Shown: positions 49,001 to 61,145 of the stretch, one piece after another
How positions within the stretch are numbered: position 1 is the stretch's first letter
Layout: the number at the start of each line of letters is the position of its first letter
NCBI GenBank assembly: GCA_025449115.1
Contig: JAHLKC010000001.1
Span: forward strand, 1-64,000
Origin: Chytridium lagenaria
Lineage: Eukaryota; Chytridiomycota; Chytridiomycetes; Chytridiales; Chytridiaceae
Direction: 5' to 3'
DNA: 64,000 nt
Notes under the pieces: generated by a model
What the model saw: the letters and a program-made list of their open reading frames with translations, nothing else
Database searches by the model: none
What the model was told of the DNA's origin: nothing
Position numbers and translations under genes: made by a program

Positions 49001-52000
49001 GTCCAAGTCAAGCATACCACGGAGATGAGTAGCGGTCTGAGTCTTGGGGAGAGCAGGGAACTGGAACTTCATGTTCGCCCTCGGAGTGACTCTAACAGAC
49101 TGGTGCTTGACGGGTCCGCGGAAAACTTGCGAGTCGAGTGTGGTTTCCCTAGCGACAGCGCGACGAACCTCAGAAGTTTCGACTAGCTCGCGGCGAAGGT
49201 TTGACGTGAACTTGTTAAGGTCGGTAACAGCTGAGAGACCGCCATTGAGATCAGCCCACACGGGCTCGGTGTAGCTGAGCTTGACGATCGATTGGTGAAG
49301 AAGGCCGATAAGGTTGAACGCCATCTCGTGGGTGGAAAAGGTTCGAGCTCCGAGAGACTCGATACCTTCCGCGACGATGTTGTTACCGGACATGAGACCA
49401 GTACCGCGAGTCCATCTGAAATAAAAAAATATTAGAATTTGAATCAAAGCAAAGAGGGAAGCGAATGACACATACCCAATGGCAGCACCAATAATAGTGA
49501 GGTAGCTGCTCCAGCTTTCAGCGTGGAAACGGTTCAGAAGAGTCTCAAGCGCAATCTTTGACTCTCCATACAACCCATCCCCGCCAAAGGTTCCATGGTT
49601 AGGCGACATCGGCAATAAGACAGCCGCAGGTCGAGCGATATAACCCATGGTCTGCTTCTTCTTCTTAATCTCACCCATAAGGCGTAGAAGGTTGGTCAAC
49701 ATGATTCTGTGGGCAAGCTCTGACTTGCTGTCAATGTTGTCAACCTCCCTACCCTGCTCAGGGATAGCCGCGAAGGGAATGACAAAGTCCAGATCCCAGT
49801 TGAGACCTGACTTGGGTCACGGTCGTAGACGTAGTCGACAAGAGCCTTGGTGTCCTGGAGGAACCACCGTTGAAGGAACAACCACAAGCCTTGATCCCTT
49901 AGACCCGTGACGCTCGTAGATGGAACGGTAGTACTCAGTCACCGACTTAGAGAAGCGGGAGGTGGTGACGATGACACGGGCACCACCAGAAAGGAGGGCC
50001 TTCAGTATCTCGACACCAATGGAGTCCTTGCCGCAACCAGTAAGGAGAGCGTGCTTGTCCTTGAACGAAATACCGTCCGCAGCGATGTTGGTAAGAGCCT
50101 CAAAGTAAACCTTAGTCAACTCGGTATCGGGCTGCCAGTGAGCAGGGTCGTACAAGGAGCGACGCTTGAGGAAGACGAAGGGAAGGTTATCGCCTTCAAT
50201 GCATCCATTAGACTCAGCGGTGGGGAGGAGTGACTTGAATTTTGAGGAAAGTCGCGTCAAGCTGGTCCTTCACATCAGCGGTAAATTTGCCCGAAGCAAC
50301 AAGGTCAGAAATGACGTTGAACTGCTCGGATATCTCGGCGGAACCAGAGTTGTGGACCTTGGTGAGCTCGGAACCAGAGGACATCTCCTTGACGTATTCC
50401 TTCATGTTTGAAGCGGTACGGCGAATCTCTTTGTAAACAAGGTTGCCGTCTTCGCTCACAAGGGTCTTGGGTCCAGTAGGTCTGTAGGCGACTAAAGAAA
50501 CATTAGTAATAGCCAGAAAATTAGAGCAGATGAGTCACTGTAACTTACTGTTCTTATAAACGGGGTCAACCTTAAGAGCCTCCCTACAGTTATCCAGCAA
50601 AACCATAGCGAGGGACTTCAAGCGCGCGTAGTTTTCACCCTTCTCTTCGGGGCAGTTGTTGATGTAGTACTCCATGAACGTGATCAAGCTGGAATATTCG
50701 GTAAGACAGGGAATTCTTTGAACAAGAGCAATATAAAAAAGTTCAATCTCACCTCTCATGGTCCTCTGCACGGTTCATCAAATGAATACACTGATTCATC
50801 AAGTCACGGTCAACGCTCGTAATCCGTCCGAAGATGATGTCGTAGTAAAGGTGGAGGGCATCCTGACGGGCCCAGTTCCAGTGCGAGTCAAACACACGAG
50901 CCTTAAGCTTCGTGAACGAAGGTTTAATACCCTCACCATAAGCATCTCCATGCTCCGTAGTCCAGAGGTCAAGCTGCTCTTGAAGTGCCTCCCGACCCTC
51001 CCTCTCAGTAGAGAGAAGACGCGCGCTCTCAAGGAGATCAATGTCAAGGTACTTGGCAAATAGCTCAAGCTGAGTGCGAACCATGCTGTCCGTCTTAAGA
51101 CGTTGGAGGTTAAATTCCTCACTGTTGATTGTGACAACAGCACCTTGGCGGCACCGGCAGAGGGACCCGCTGCAGCACCTCCTAGAGAGATACCAGTCTT
51201 AGCAGCGTAAGCCTTGGCAGTTGAGTCCAACCACGCCTTAGCGTCACCGTCGGAACCAAAACGAGCAGCGGGCTCGGCGACGAGACCTTGGAGAAGAACA
51301 CCCTCAGCCCTCTTTGGCCCAAGACCGAAAGTAGTAGTCAGGTAAGCCTTGACAGCACCCATGGCGAAACCAGCAGGCATTTTAGAACTGATCAACTTGT
51401 TGATCAAAGTGTTGGAAGTCTTGCCAAGGGATCCAGAGTATGAGTTCTGAAGAGCAGAGCTGACTTCTGACAAAGGCAACTCCTCAGCCTTATCAGCAAG
51501 GACGTTACCGAATTCGCAGCAAGGTCACCGAGAATCTCGTTCTGAAGAGTAGACTTCCCACCAACAAGGTCCTTAATGCTCTTAGAGGGGGAGACCTCCG
51601 AAATAGGCTTCTTGAGCTTCTGTGCGATGAGAACATAAAGAATCTCACCCGCTGTCGGCGCTTCCTCAGGAACGGGGCCAGCAGATTGCGCAACCGGAGC
51701 CGGGCAGCGGCAACCGCAACAGCAACGGAAGCAGAGGCCGTAGCAGCTGCAGGCTCAGCAGCAGGCGCCACATCAGACGACTCCTGAGCGTCCTCAAACT
51801 CATAGTAAATGTTCACGGTGGTCCTTGGTGGTGCAAAGTTGGACACGTCTCCTGGTCATAGCGTCATCGTAAGCCTCGTACTTAATCTTGAGAGTGCGTG
51901 CAGCCATACCAGACAGCACAGGTCCAGGACCGACTTCAATAAGCCTCTCAACCTCGTATTCGCGGAACAGGAGATCCTGAGTTTCGATCCAACGAACGGG

Positions 52001-55000
52001 GGAGGCAAATTGATGAGCAAGAAGCTCAATCAAGAGCACATAACCAAGCTGCTGAAGACCAGCGGGGGTAGAAGCGACACCGTCATCCCAGTCCGCAAGG
52101 GTCTGCTTGAGCATGACGCTGTTAGTCTGCTGGTAGACCTCCTCGATGTAAGCCTTAGAAAGGCTGAAGGGCTTGGCGGTCAAGTTGGGGATGTACTTGC
52201 CAACGAGGAGGTTGACGTTAAGGAACTTCGCCTGAAGCTTCTTTCTCAAAATCTCACGGAAAGGTCCGACACCGTTAAGAAGGAAGGAAGAGTGGAAAGG
52301 CACGTCGATACCCGCAAGAGGGATGGTGGCGATACCACGCTCGGGGATCAAAACACCATTAGAAGCCTCTTTACGAGCGCGCGAGACAACAAGGGCCTCC
52401 TCCACAATCCCGTCAAGAAGCTCCTCGATCTCAGCGATCGACTTGGTCTTCACGAGGTCGGCAAAGTTCATGTTGAGAGACTTGAGCTTGTTGAGCACCA
52501 ATCGCAAAACATCGAGGTTGACGAGCTCTCCCGCAACAACGTACTGAAAGTTCTCAACGTTGAAGTTGACGATCTCGATGAGATTGTTTGGAGCAGCGGG
52601 CAATGGGCGGTGACAATGAACCTGAGAGCTTGCTCTCCAAGAGTAGGTCCAACACGGATGGGGTTCACAGCGCACATGCCGTAGTCGGAACGTCCCTCAG
52701 CATCACGCGGCACGGCAACTTGCATAGTCATACCACGGTAGAAGACGACGTCCACGAGAGACTCGACCGACAAGACCTCACCAACAGCGGCAAGACCGGC
52801 GTACTCTCCCAAACTACAAGAATCAAAGCAATCAGTATAAAATTAAAAATCATTGAGACAAAGAATAAAAGCTGAGTAGAACTGTATATTACCTGTGGCC
52901 AGCAAAGGGGCAATCCTGCTGCACGAGAGCGTTGACCTTCATATCCTGGAAGCTTGCAATCTCCATTAGAGTCAAAGCAGGCTGCGTGAATTGTGTAGCC
53001 GAAAGGAGACCATTGGGATGGGAGAACGTAAAGCTAGGCGTGTCCTCCGTTATTCCAGGGAAAAGCGCCAGGCTCTTGATCTTCCCGTCCTCATCAATAT
53101 CGTAGGTCAAATGACGGTAGTGATCACGGATCGAGGCTCCCTTGATACCACCAAAGTGAACAGTGAGGTGCTTAGGGTTGGTGCGAACAATCTCTAGGAT
53201 CGAGACACCGTAGGTGTTCAACATGTGTGAGTCAGCGCGGTCCCAGACTTCCTTGGCGACAGCAGACTTGGAGTAGAGCTCCATGCCCATACCGACTTCC
53301 TGGGAACCTTGACCGGTGAAGACGTAGGAGGTGGCGGGTTGTTCAACCTCAGCAGAACCCTCGAGGACCTTCTCGCCGCGCTGGTTGACGGTGGTGATTT
53401 TGATCAACTTCTTGCCGTTGGACATGCCGACGTGGTGAAGTTTGGTCTCGAGCTGGTCGCCGGGGAGTACCATACCCATGAAGGTAACCTGGTATTCCTT
53501 GACACGCTTGGGCTGGTTGTTGGCAGCAAAAATCTCAACAAACTTGCGGGTCGACGCCGAAGTCCACATACCGTGGGTGATGGTGCCTTTAAAGGGATTC
53601 AAAAGACGTTAGTACATATCACTATTAAACTACAAATCAACTCACCAGGAAGCCCAGCAAGGTCAGCAAAGTACGGGTTAACGTGAATAGGGTTCAAGTC
53701 ACCCGACGCCTTCGCGTAAACATCATTGGAAAGCGGCACCGTGACAACAGCCGGGAACACCTTTGGATCCGGAAGAATCGAGTACCCGCCCTCGGCAAAG
53801 AACACATCCTGCTCAATCGATTTTCCATTCCTCCTCAAGTACTCCACCACAACATTTCCAAAGCAGTTCTCAGCTTGAAGTTCCACAGATCCCACTTCCT
53901 TAGTCTCCTGAGTGGTCCTCAAGAAGATAGACCCAGTGGTCGAGATCTTGCTGAACTGCGTAGCAGACTTGAAGCGGTTGAGCGTCTCAAGACGGAACAC
54001 AAGAATGGATCCAGGCGTAATCTCAGGAATATCCTCGTTCCATCGGATCCAATTCTTGGACTGCAATACTGCAACATCCTTTGCAGACGCGAGAACAACC
54101 TCCATGGGAGTTTCGACGTGACGCTGGAATGAGTTCTCGTAGTCGGTGAACTTGCCACGGTAGAGGAAACGTGAAATAATCTCCTGAACGGGCTTGCCGT
54201 CCTTGGAAAGCACGGCCTTCACCTCAACCGTCTTTCCGCTCTCGGCAATAAGGACGGCGTTGACGGTCGCCTCCGTGTCAATAGTGCATCCCTCCTGAAT
54301 TAATTCATCCGAGAGAGTCCTGAACTCATTGCTAAGGTGGACAAGACGAAGCAAATCACCGTCAATCTCCTTCGGGAGAATCGCGGTTACGAGTGAACGC
54401 CATCCAGCAACGATACCAAAGTCCATGGGCGCGATGCTTGAGTTGATGTAGAGCTCATCTTGGTTACCGACAATCTGAGTAAAGTCCTTGATGTGAGATG
54501 AGTTCACTTCGAATGAGGAACGGAAGGTATCAGTGGGCTTCATCTGGATGTCAGTGGCGCTAACATCCCAGAGGGCGGCGTAGAAGTTCTTGATGCGCTG
54601 GTTACGACCCTACATAAATTCCCGGATTAGGACAAAGCTTGCAATAAAAAGACGAAGATTGAAATAAAATAGACAATATGAATACTACGACTCACCTCAA
54701 CAACCTCATGGATCGGGTTGTATCCCTGGAAAGGCCTATACTTGAAGTAAAACTTCAACGGAATACTCTGAGTCTCTCTCCTCTCAAAGATTGTAACCGA
54801 GATCACATCACCCTCAATGGTAATCACCACCGCCGCATGTCTAGACGGCACAGATCCTTGTGCCCTACCAGGGTAAACCGTAAGCACTACCGGCCTCCTC
54901 TGCGAGTCTAGCTTCACAAAGACGGTCTGTCCAGCCCGCGGCTTAAGGATCTGCACAACAGGGTTCGGCACGAGAAGCTTCTCCCTCACAATCGAGTCGG

Positions 55001-58000
55001 TGGTGAGGAGAGCGCGAAGCCATGAAAGATTAGATCCGGCAAGAGTCTCAAGCCAGTCGTTCACAGCAGGAAGTTCGTCAACGTCCCTAGAGATCTGGTA
55101 CATGATTGAGGACTCATCGCCGTCAACGAGAGGAGTCGCTGTAACACCACGAAGCTTCCCAACGGGAACATTCGCAGGTCGAGCACCAAGGTACTCCACA
55201 ACCGGAATCCCAAGCTCCGAACCCCCATAATATTTCGCCTTCAAAGCTTCAATGTGACCCTTGTAGATGTTCCCGAGGATATCTTTCACAGGCTCATCAA
55301 CCTTGACGGCATGACGAACAGCGACAGGACCCTGTAGAATAGCAACACGTTGAGCATCCTGATCAACAACGGCATCCACATCCTCAGACTGCCAAAGCGA
55401 GTCTTTCTTCAACCAAAACTCAAACTTGTCGTCAAGGACCGGAATGAAGGTGACAGGCTTTCTCCAGGGGTATGAGCAGATGGACAAGAAATGGAACACG
55501 TCCTCCTGCGTCAAGGTCTGGTTGCTGGCATCGGGAAGTTCTCAAAGAACGCCTCAAAGACAGTGTAAGGTCAAGGTCGAGAGTCGGTAAGATTGGATAA
55601 GAGAAAGGTCTCGGTGGTAGTGAACGCTCTCAACACACGGAGGAAGTCGCAAGGTATCGCGGAGTGTGAAATCAATCCAACGCTCCTGGTGTTTGACGTA
55701 AAGAAGCTCAAGCATACGGTACGCAACCTCCTTGTACGTATCTCATGAAGATCACAAGGCTTGCCAGTGTACTCTTTTCCGAACCAAGCTTTTGGAAGTC
55801 GCTGTTCAACTTCTCGATAATGTATCCTTCTCTTGATAAGAGCAGGCAACTCTTTCCTCGAAGAGACAAGATGGTATCATCCATCTCCTCCAGAACATGA
55901 CACCACGGTTAGCAATCTTGTGGATGGCTCACCAAGCTCAGACTTGACCGTGATAATACACCAACTACGCCCTTGTAGTCTCTCCACATGCTCGTCAGAA
56001 ATACCGGGAGCCGCAGCAATGAGTTCCTTGACCGGGTGAGGCGAGGTTCTCCTTGGCAACCATAAGCGGAACAAAGAGGATACATCGAACGGCATGGGGC
56101 GTAGTCAAACTGGGTGCTCCAGTCTCCAGTAAGGTAAGGGAAAGTTCCTCGCGTTCCAAAGCGGAACCGACCAGAAACAATGTTCTCAACCCTACGGATG
56201 GCAGCTAACAAAGATAAAGGAGTGAGGGGTATGATAAACAGAGAGAGGGAGAAAATAGAATGAGATAAAAAAAAAGAAGCTTACCGTAAGTCTCAAGCAT
56301 AGGAGCATGGAAATCCTCAAAGAGTGGTGACCACCACACGACACCAGTCCACTGAAGACAATGGGCATGTCGGGTTAGCCTTCGCGATAGCAATAACTCT
56401 GCGAATAGTCTCAACGGATCCAGGCTTGAACGCAACATGCTTGAGCCGGCAGCTTTGAGGTTGGTTACAACTCATTCGCCACATCAAGCGAAGGTACACC
56501 GGCAGCAACACAAATACCCTCCATAGGAATCCCTCACGTCTCATAGCCTGAGTAACAGGTATTGAACCCCACAACCTTGGGTTCAAGAACAAAATGTTGA
56601 GGTAATTCCTCACTGGACAACGAGATCCAAGATCTTGTTCACACGATCACGAAGGTATTGCTCAGTGTGTTGACCACACTGCTAATTCAACGTGAAAACC
56701 AGCGTTGATGACGGCAGACACGAATTGCTCGTTCATGTGCAGGGTTCATACCAGCACCATGAGGGTGCTTGCCGATCAAACGAGAGAAGGAGGTGTCACG
56801 TGAACCTCGTTGGTGCTTGCGATGCGGATGAGCTTGGGCGGTACTTCTCGGCCAGTTAGGGCGAACTTGACAGTCGAGTTGTCCTGGTCAAAGATGGAAG
56901 ACTTGTCGAGAAGCTCCGTGGAGGTGTTGTCGATGTGTTGGCGAGGATAACCTGATGAATGTGCAAACAAACATTTTAGTGACAGGAAAAATAAAATAAA
57001 AAGCAATAGAGAAAGAAAGAGTCGCCACCTGAACACCGGTTCCTCCTTGTTACGGTGAGTAAGCCGCAATTCCAGACGGTCCACCAGGACCAAAGTCCAA
57101 AATATGGTAACGTCCATCTTGGTCGCAATCTCCCAATGCACCGGTTGGATACAGATCTGCTCAACAAGCGAGATCGTAAGTCTAGTCGAGCTCCTCAAAT
57201 CCTCCCCTGTGTTGGTGTGGAACACCGGGATTGCAAGACGCTTAACGTCAAACGCGAGGCTATGAATAGAGATGTCTTCTGCGACAGCTGCCGGTACGTC
57301 CTTGAGGTACGCGCTGTGGAAGGGGACGGTGACAGGAAGGAAGCGGCTGGTGAAGCGGACCTTGCGCTGCGAGTGGGGGATACGGGATTGGTCTTGGCCA
57401 GAAGCTGCCTTGAGCTTGCGGAGGGCAACGTTAAGACCGTATAGAGATTGAGGGGGCCGGTGAAGATGCAAGCGCGGGGGCCGTTGATGAGGGAGAGGTG
57501 AACTCGTCTGTCCTCGGGAAGATGCTTGTTGGTGGCATCGGCGTGCTCCTTGACCTCAGCGTGACGGAGGCCTAATTTTCGTGATAATTGGTCAGAATGG
57601 GGGGAAAATCAAACGAAACAAAGAAAGAATTTTTAAAAAAAGAAAAAAAAAACGAAGCTTACCAGTGACCAAAAGCATAGGGGTGGGAATACCCTCATTG
57701 TTCTGCAGAGAATCCTGGAGAATGTTGGGGTTGTTGGTGGTAGCGGGCCAAGCACTCTGCGACCTCAAACCGATCCAGAAAAGCAAGGCAAGCGCACGCT
57801 GAGTGTTGTCCAAAAAGTCCTTTTCCGTCTCTGACGAAGCGATAACGACGGACGACACAATGCCCTGAGAGTGACCAGTGGTTCCTGTTTAAGCGGGAGG
57901 TAGGATCGGCAAGCAGCCAGATGATAGATACGTTATCAGCATCGCCATCAGATATTGAAATTGTCAAATATGTCCGACAGGAAGAACAAGGAAAAACAAA

Positions 58001-59138
58001 GAGCCAATGACAAAAAAGTCCGAAAATAAATAATTAAATTAGGGGAAATGGTGATGCATCGATGACGCGAAATCCCGACTCCATCACGGGCTGAGACGCC
58101 AAACTCAATACTCTTGAAACCAGCCAGCCCCTTCTTCCCCAATTCATGTCCGCTTTGACGTGCTGTCCTCCACATGCCACCCCACCACAAAAGTCCAGCA
58201 TCGTCAAGTGCCAAAAGTGGCAGAGCATCATTCATCCAATCCAGGATCCAGAACATCCAGAAATAGACAGAGGATTTGTAAAGAAGAGAGGAGTTGCTTA
58301 CCGCTAAAGAGAGCACGGACATCCGCGGCTGCGGTCAAGTACCTTAACCATCACCCAGTAAGCGAGGAGCTGCGTGAGTCCAATAAGTGGGAGACTAAGC
58401 TCCGTAGCAAGAAGCTTCTCAGTGCTAGGCCTGGTGTCAGGCTTCTCAAGCCACGAGATCACATCAATCGTGGTAGCATAGGCGAGCCTAGCACGCTCAC
58501 AGGTAGAGTGCGAAGCAAGGGTGACCGCAGCCTGGCGAACAAAGGGTCCAGCAATAGGAGCGTAGGTTTCAAAAAGAGCAACAAGCTCATCAAAGTAGTC
58601 CTCCACATTGCCTTGTCCGCCAAAGACGGCAAAGAGGGATGCACGGCCGGCCTCAACGGCGGCAACGAGAGCGGAAGGTCTGGGGAGGTATTCGTCCCTT
58701 GAAACGAGCCCTTGACGCTGGAGGGTGGCGAGAGCGGCGTAGTAAGTCCTGAGGACGGTGGTGCGCGCAGATTGGGTAAGGTCACGGGTGACAGTGTGAA
58801 TGTTGTTCTTGGCCAAAAAGGCATCGTGAAAGTGGAGGAAGACAACGGCGACAAAGGGAAGGGCGTCAAAGGATGCCGATGACTCTCCAGAGCTGGCGCG
58901 GTCAAGAGCGCGCTGGAGAAGCTCGATGGTGAGCTCGATAGGGGTGACCTCTTCTGCGGAGGTGGCGGGAGGGTGGCAATCAATTGATCCCTGGCGTGTT
59001 CAGCGACAGCCAGAGAGGAAGGGGGACGGGGATGGAGACTTCGACTCCATTCTGCTTGACGATCAAGGGACGGCTCTGTTGCGCCGCGAGAGACGGGTTG
59101 TTAATGTCCTTCACGGCCTGACTCAATGCTGTTGGCAT
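46098..59138 (-). CDS. FAS: Single-chain fungal type I fatty acid synthase (beta and alpha subunits fused)
   Basis: This cytosolic enzyme makes long-chain acyl-CoA from acetyl- and malonyl-CoA. Domains run in order from ATG 59138: starter acetyltransferase (VFGGQGN; active-site TTGHSQG near 57870), enoyl reductase (about 56850-55550; [20 protein letters not shown]), dehydratase (hot-dog motif [21 protein letters not shown], about 53700-53590) and malonyl/palmitoyl transferase ([19 protein letters not shown] split by an intron at about 52895-52816). The chain then passes without a stop through [20 protein letters not shown] (about 52060-52110) into [17 protein letters not shown], the start of a normal alpha subunit. 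ACP follows (LVGGKSTLQ near 51555), then ketoreductase (LYGESK catalytic Tyr/Lys near 49560), ketosynthase ([12 protein letters not shown], active Cys near 47990; [11 protein letters not shown]) and phosphopantetheinyl transferase ([23 protein letters not shown]), ending VAIAN. Many frame breaks occur, densest in the enoyl reductase. Confidence 0.95.
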
Positions 59139-61145
59139 CGTCGGCTATTAATTATATGGTGAAAGTTAAAATTGATATTAGATACGATGCGATGCGATGC
59201 GATGCGATGTGTGAAGATGATGGGTGTTTACAGTGATGCTGGAAGTATTGTGGATATGTGCGATGTGATATAATGATACTGTACTAACCTGGTGTGTGGA
59301 GGGTTATAAAATAATGTAAAAAAACAGTAGGTTGTGATGAGGGGAATGAATTTTATCCCTTTAACTATTTATTTATTTTTATAGCGATGGCTGTTCTTGA
59401 TGGGAATGGATGGATGGTCATGCTTGGAGACAATTCTTGGGGAAGAAAGGAAGGGAACGATGGTTGATACTTGGAATTGTCAGGATTTTATCTACACGCA
59501 TCAACAAATGACCCTTTTTGATTTCAGAGTGGAGTTTTGGCACAGCACCTTCTCAGAGATTATTGCTTAAAGTAATTTAATTTGTTTATTATTAATTTAC
59601 TTCATTATTATTTTTAATTATTTTATTTTAGTACATACATACTGTATTTTTTTAATATTTCCTTAACTTCGTTCTTGTGCAAACGGCTAATTACCTTTAA
59701 CGTATGTACTTCGAATTTTTGGAAACACTGGTAATTTGATACTGAAGAGTTGACGTGCCGTGCCGTATCCACTTTACGAGATCTCGGGCGATCTTTAACG
59801 CACATCCACCATTATACAGCCATGGTCTTATTTCAAGTCGTCGCCATAATAAGTACATATATATAACAAACTTTTAGTGAATCATGATGATAAACACCCA
59901 TCCCATCCCATCCACATCCTCGTCCAAAACAGCAATCCTCGCAATCCAAACCACACAGCACATCACATCACATAATAGGTATCGCATACAAATGGCGGCT
60001 ACCATCTTTACAACGCTGAAACCACTGAATCGATAATAAGATCAACCTTTTAAAAACCCCATTTTTCCAATTCTTCCCCTCTGTGTGACCTTAATCCACT
60101 TGTTTTGTGTCTGGAGTCTGGACTCACTTGTCCGGCCATACATCCCATCGATACCCAATATGGGCCGAACTGTTCCCTATTTTCGTGATGTGCCCCCACC
60201 CTCCACGCCGATCTCACCACCCTTGAAGCCCTCTCCTCTTACCCTTCCTCAAAATAGTACAACGCTTGGGCATCGATGTCAAAGCATCACATTATAAAGC
60301 CTCTCAAGTTTCGACTCAACTGCATCCGTATTAGGGCGTGAGGCTTCTCTCTCAGGCTTCCCCCATTTAAATTGCTGTGTTTGATTCCATCGTGAGGATT
60401 ATTCAAATAATGTGTCTTTATCTTTGTAAGCAACACGTCAAAACTTTTATCGACCTCCAAAAAAGGACGCATTCGACAATTGGCTCAATAAGTAAACTGC
60501 AAAACCAAAAATAAATAAATACATATGTCATGCACGGGTTCATTGATATTTATAGATCTTATTGCGATCGTCATTGCAACGGATGCTAGCAACACCATAG
60601 GTACATCGCTTGAGATTTTGCCCCAACATTCTTGTTTGCAGTAACCACCATATGTCTCACTGTCCACAACAATATCTCCAAAAGCTCCAAATATATATTT
60701 CCAGACCAGCGAAATCAAAAAATCAACAATATAATGCATAAAGTACATATACCAAGTCCAAACTCAAAATGAAAACGAAAATAAAGCTGGTAAAGAAGGA
60801 GAAGAAACGTAATTATAAATCAAGTACCGCCAGAAAAAAATATGGAACGTAAGGGGAGAAAGTATCAAAACGACAAAATCACAACAACACTAACAGCCAA
60901 AAAGGCACCACCGCTACAAAGACTCTCTCAGCAACCAACTCATTCAAACCAACATCCGCGGAACAGAATCGCAATGCCAAATGCAGCACAGCCCAAATCG
61001 AGTAAATGAAAAGACGGAAATGCAACAAGAAGCAATACCAAGCTACACCTGCCATCAACGACATATACAACAGCCATCAGCAATGGCACCCCATCATCCA
61101 ATACGAAAATAAAATGAAAATAAAAATACATACACACCATCATCT
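59139..61145. other. Intergenic region upstream of FAS, downstream of the right-edge gene
   Basis: About 2 kb with no recognisable gene. The first part should contain the FAS promoter; it carries the cgatg repeat. AT-rich patches occur at 59580-59660 and 60500-60800. Short open frames (59623-59805, 60485-60748, 60879-61149) are hydrophobic or random and show no family signature. Confidence 0.55.
59185..59209. repeat. (CGATG)5 pentanucleotide repeat upstream of FAS
   Basis: Five perfect cgatg units lie 47-71 nt before the FAS start codon, on the promoter side, probably in the 5' leader or core promoter. Confidence 0.9.

Noticed and set aside
51809..52684. 291-codon plus-strand open frame
   Set aside because: It is the exact antisense of the conserved FAS transferase exon, which has unmistakable homology on the minus strand.
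46098..59138. Separate FAS1 and FAS2 genes
   Set aside because: A single open frame crosses the usual beta/alpha boundary with no stop, promoter gap or new start codon.
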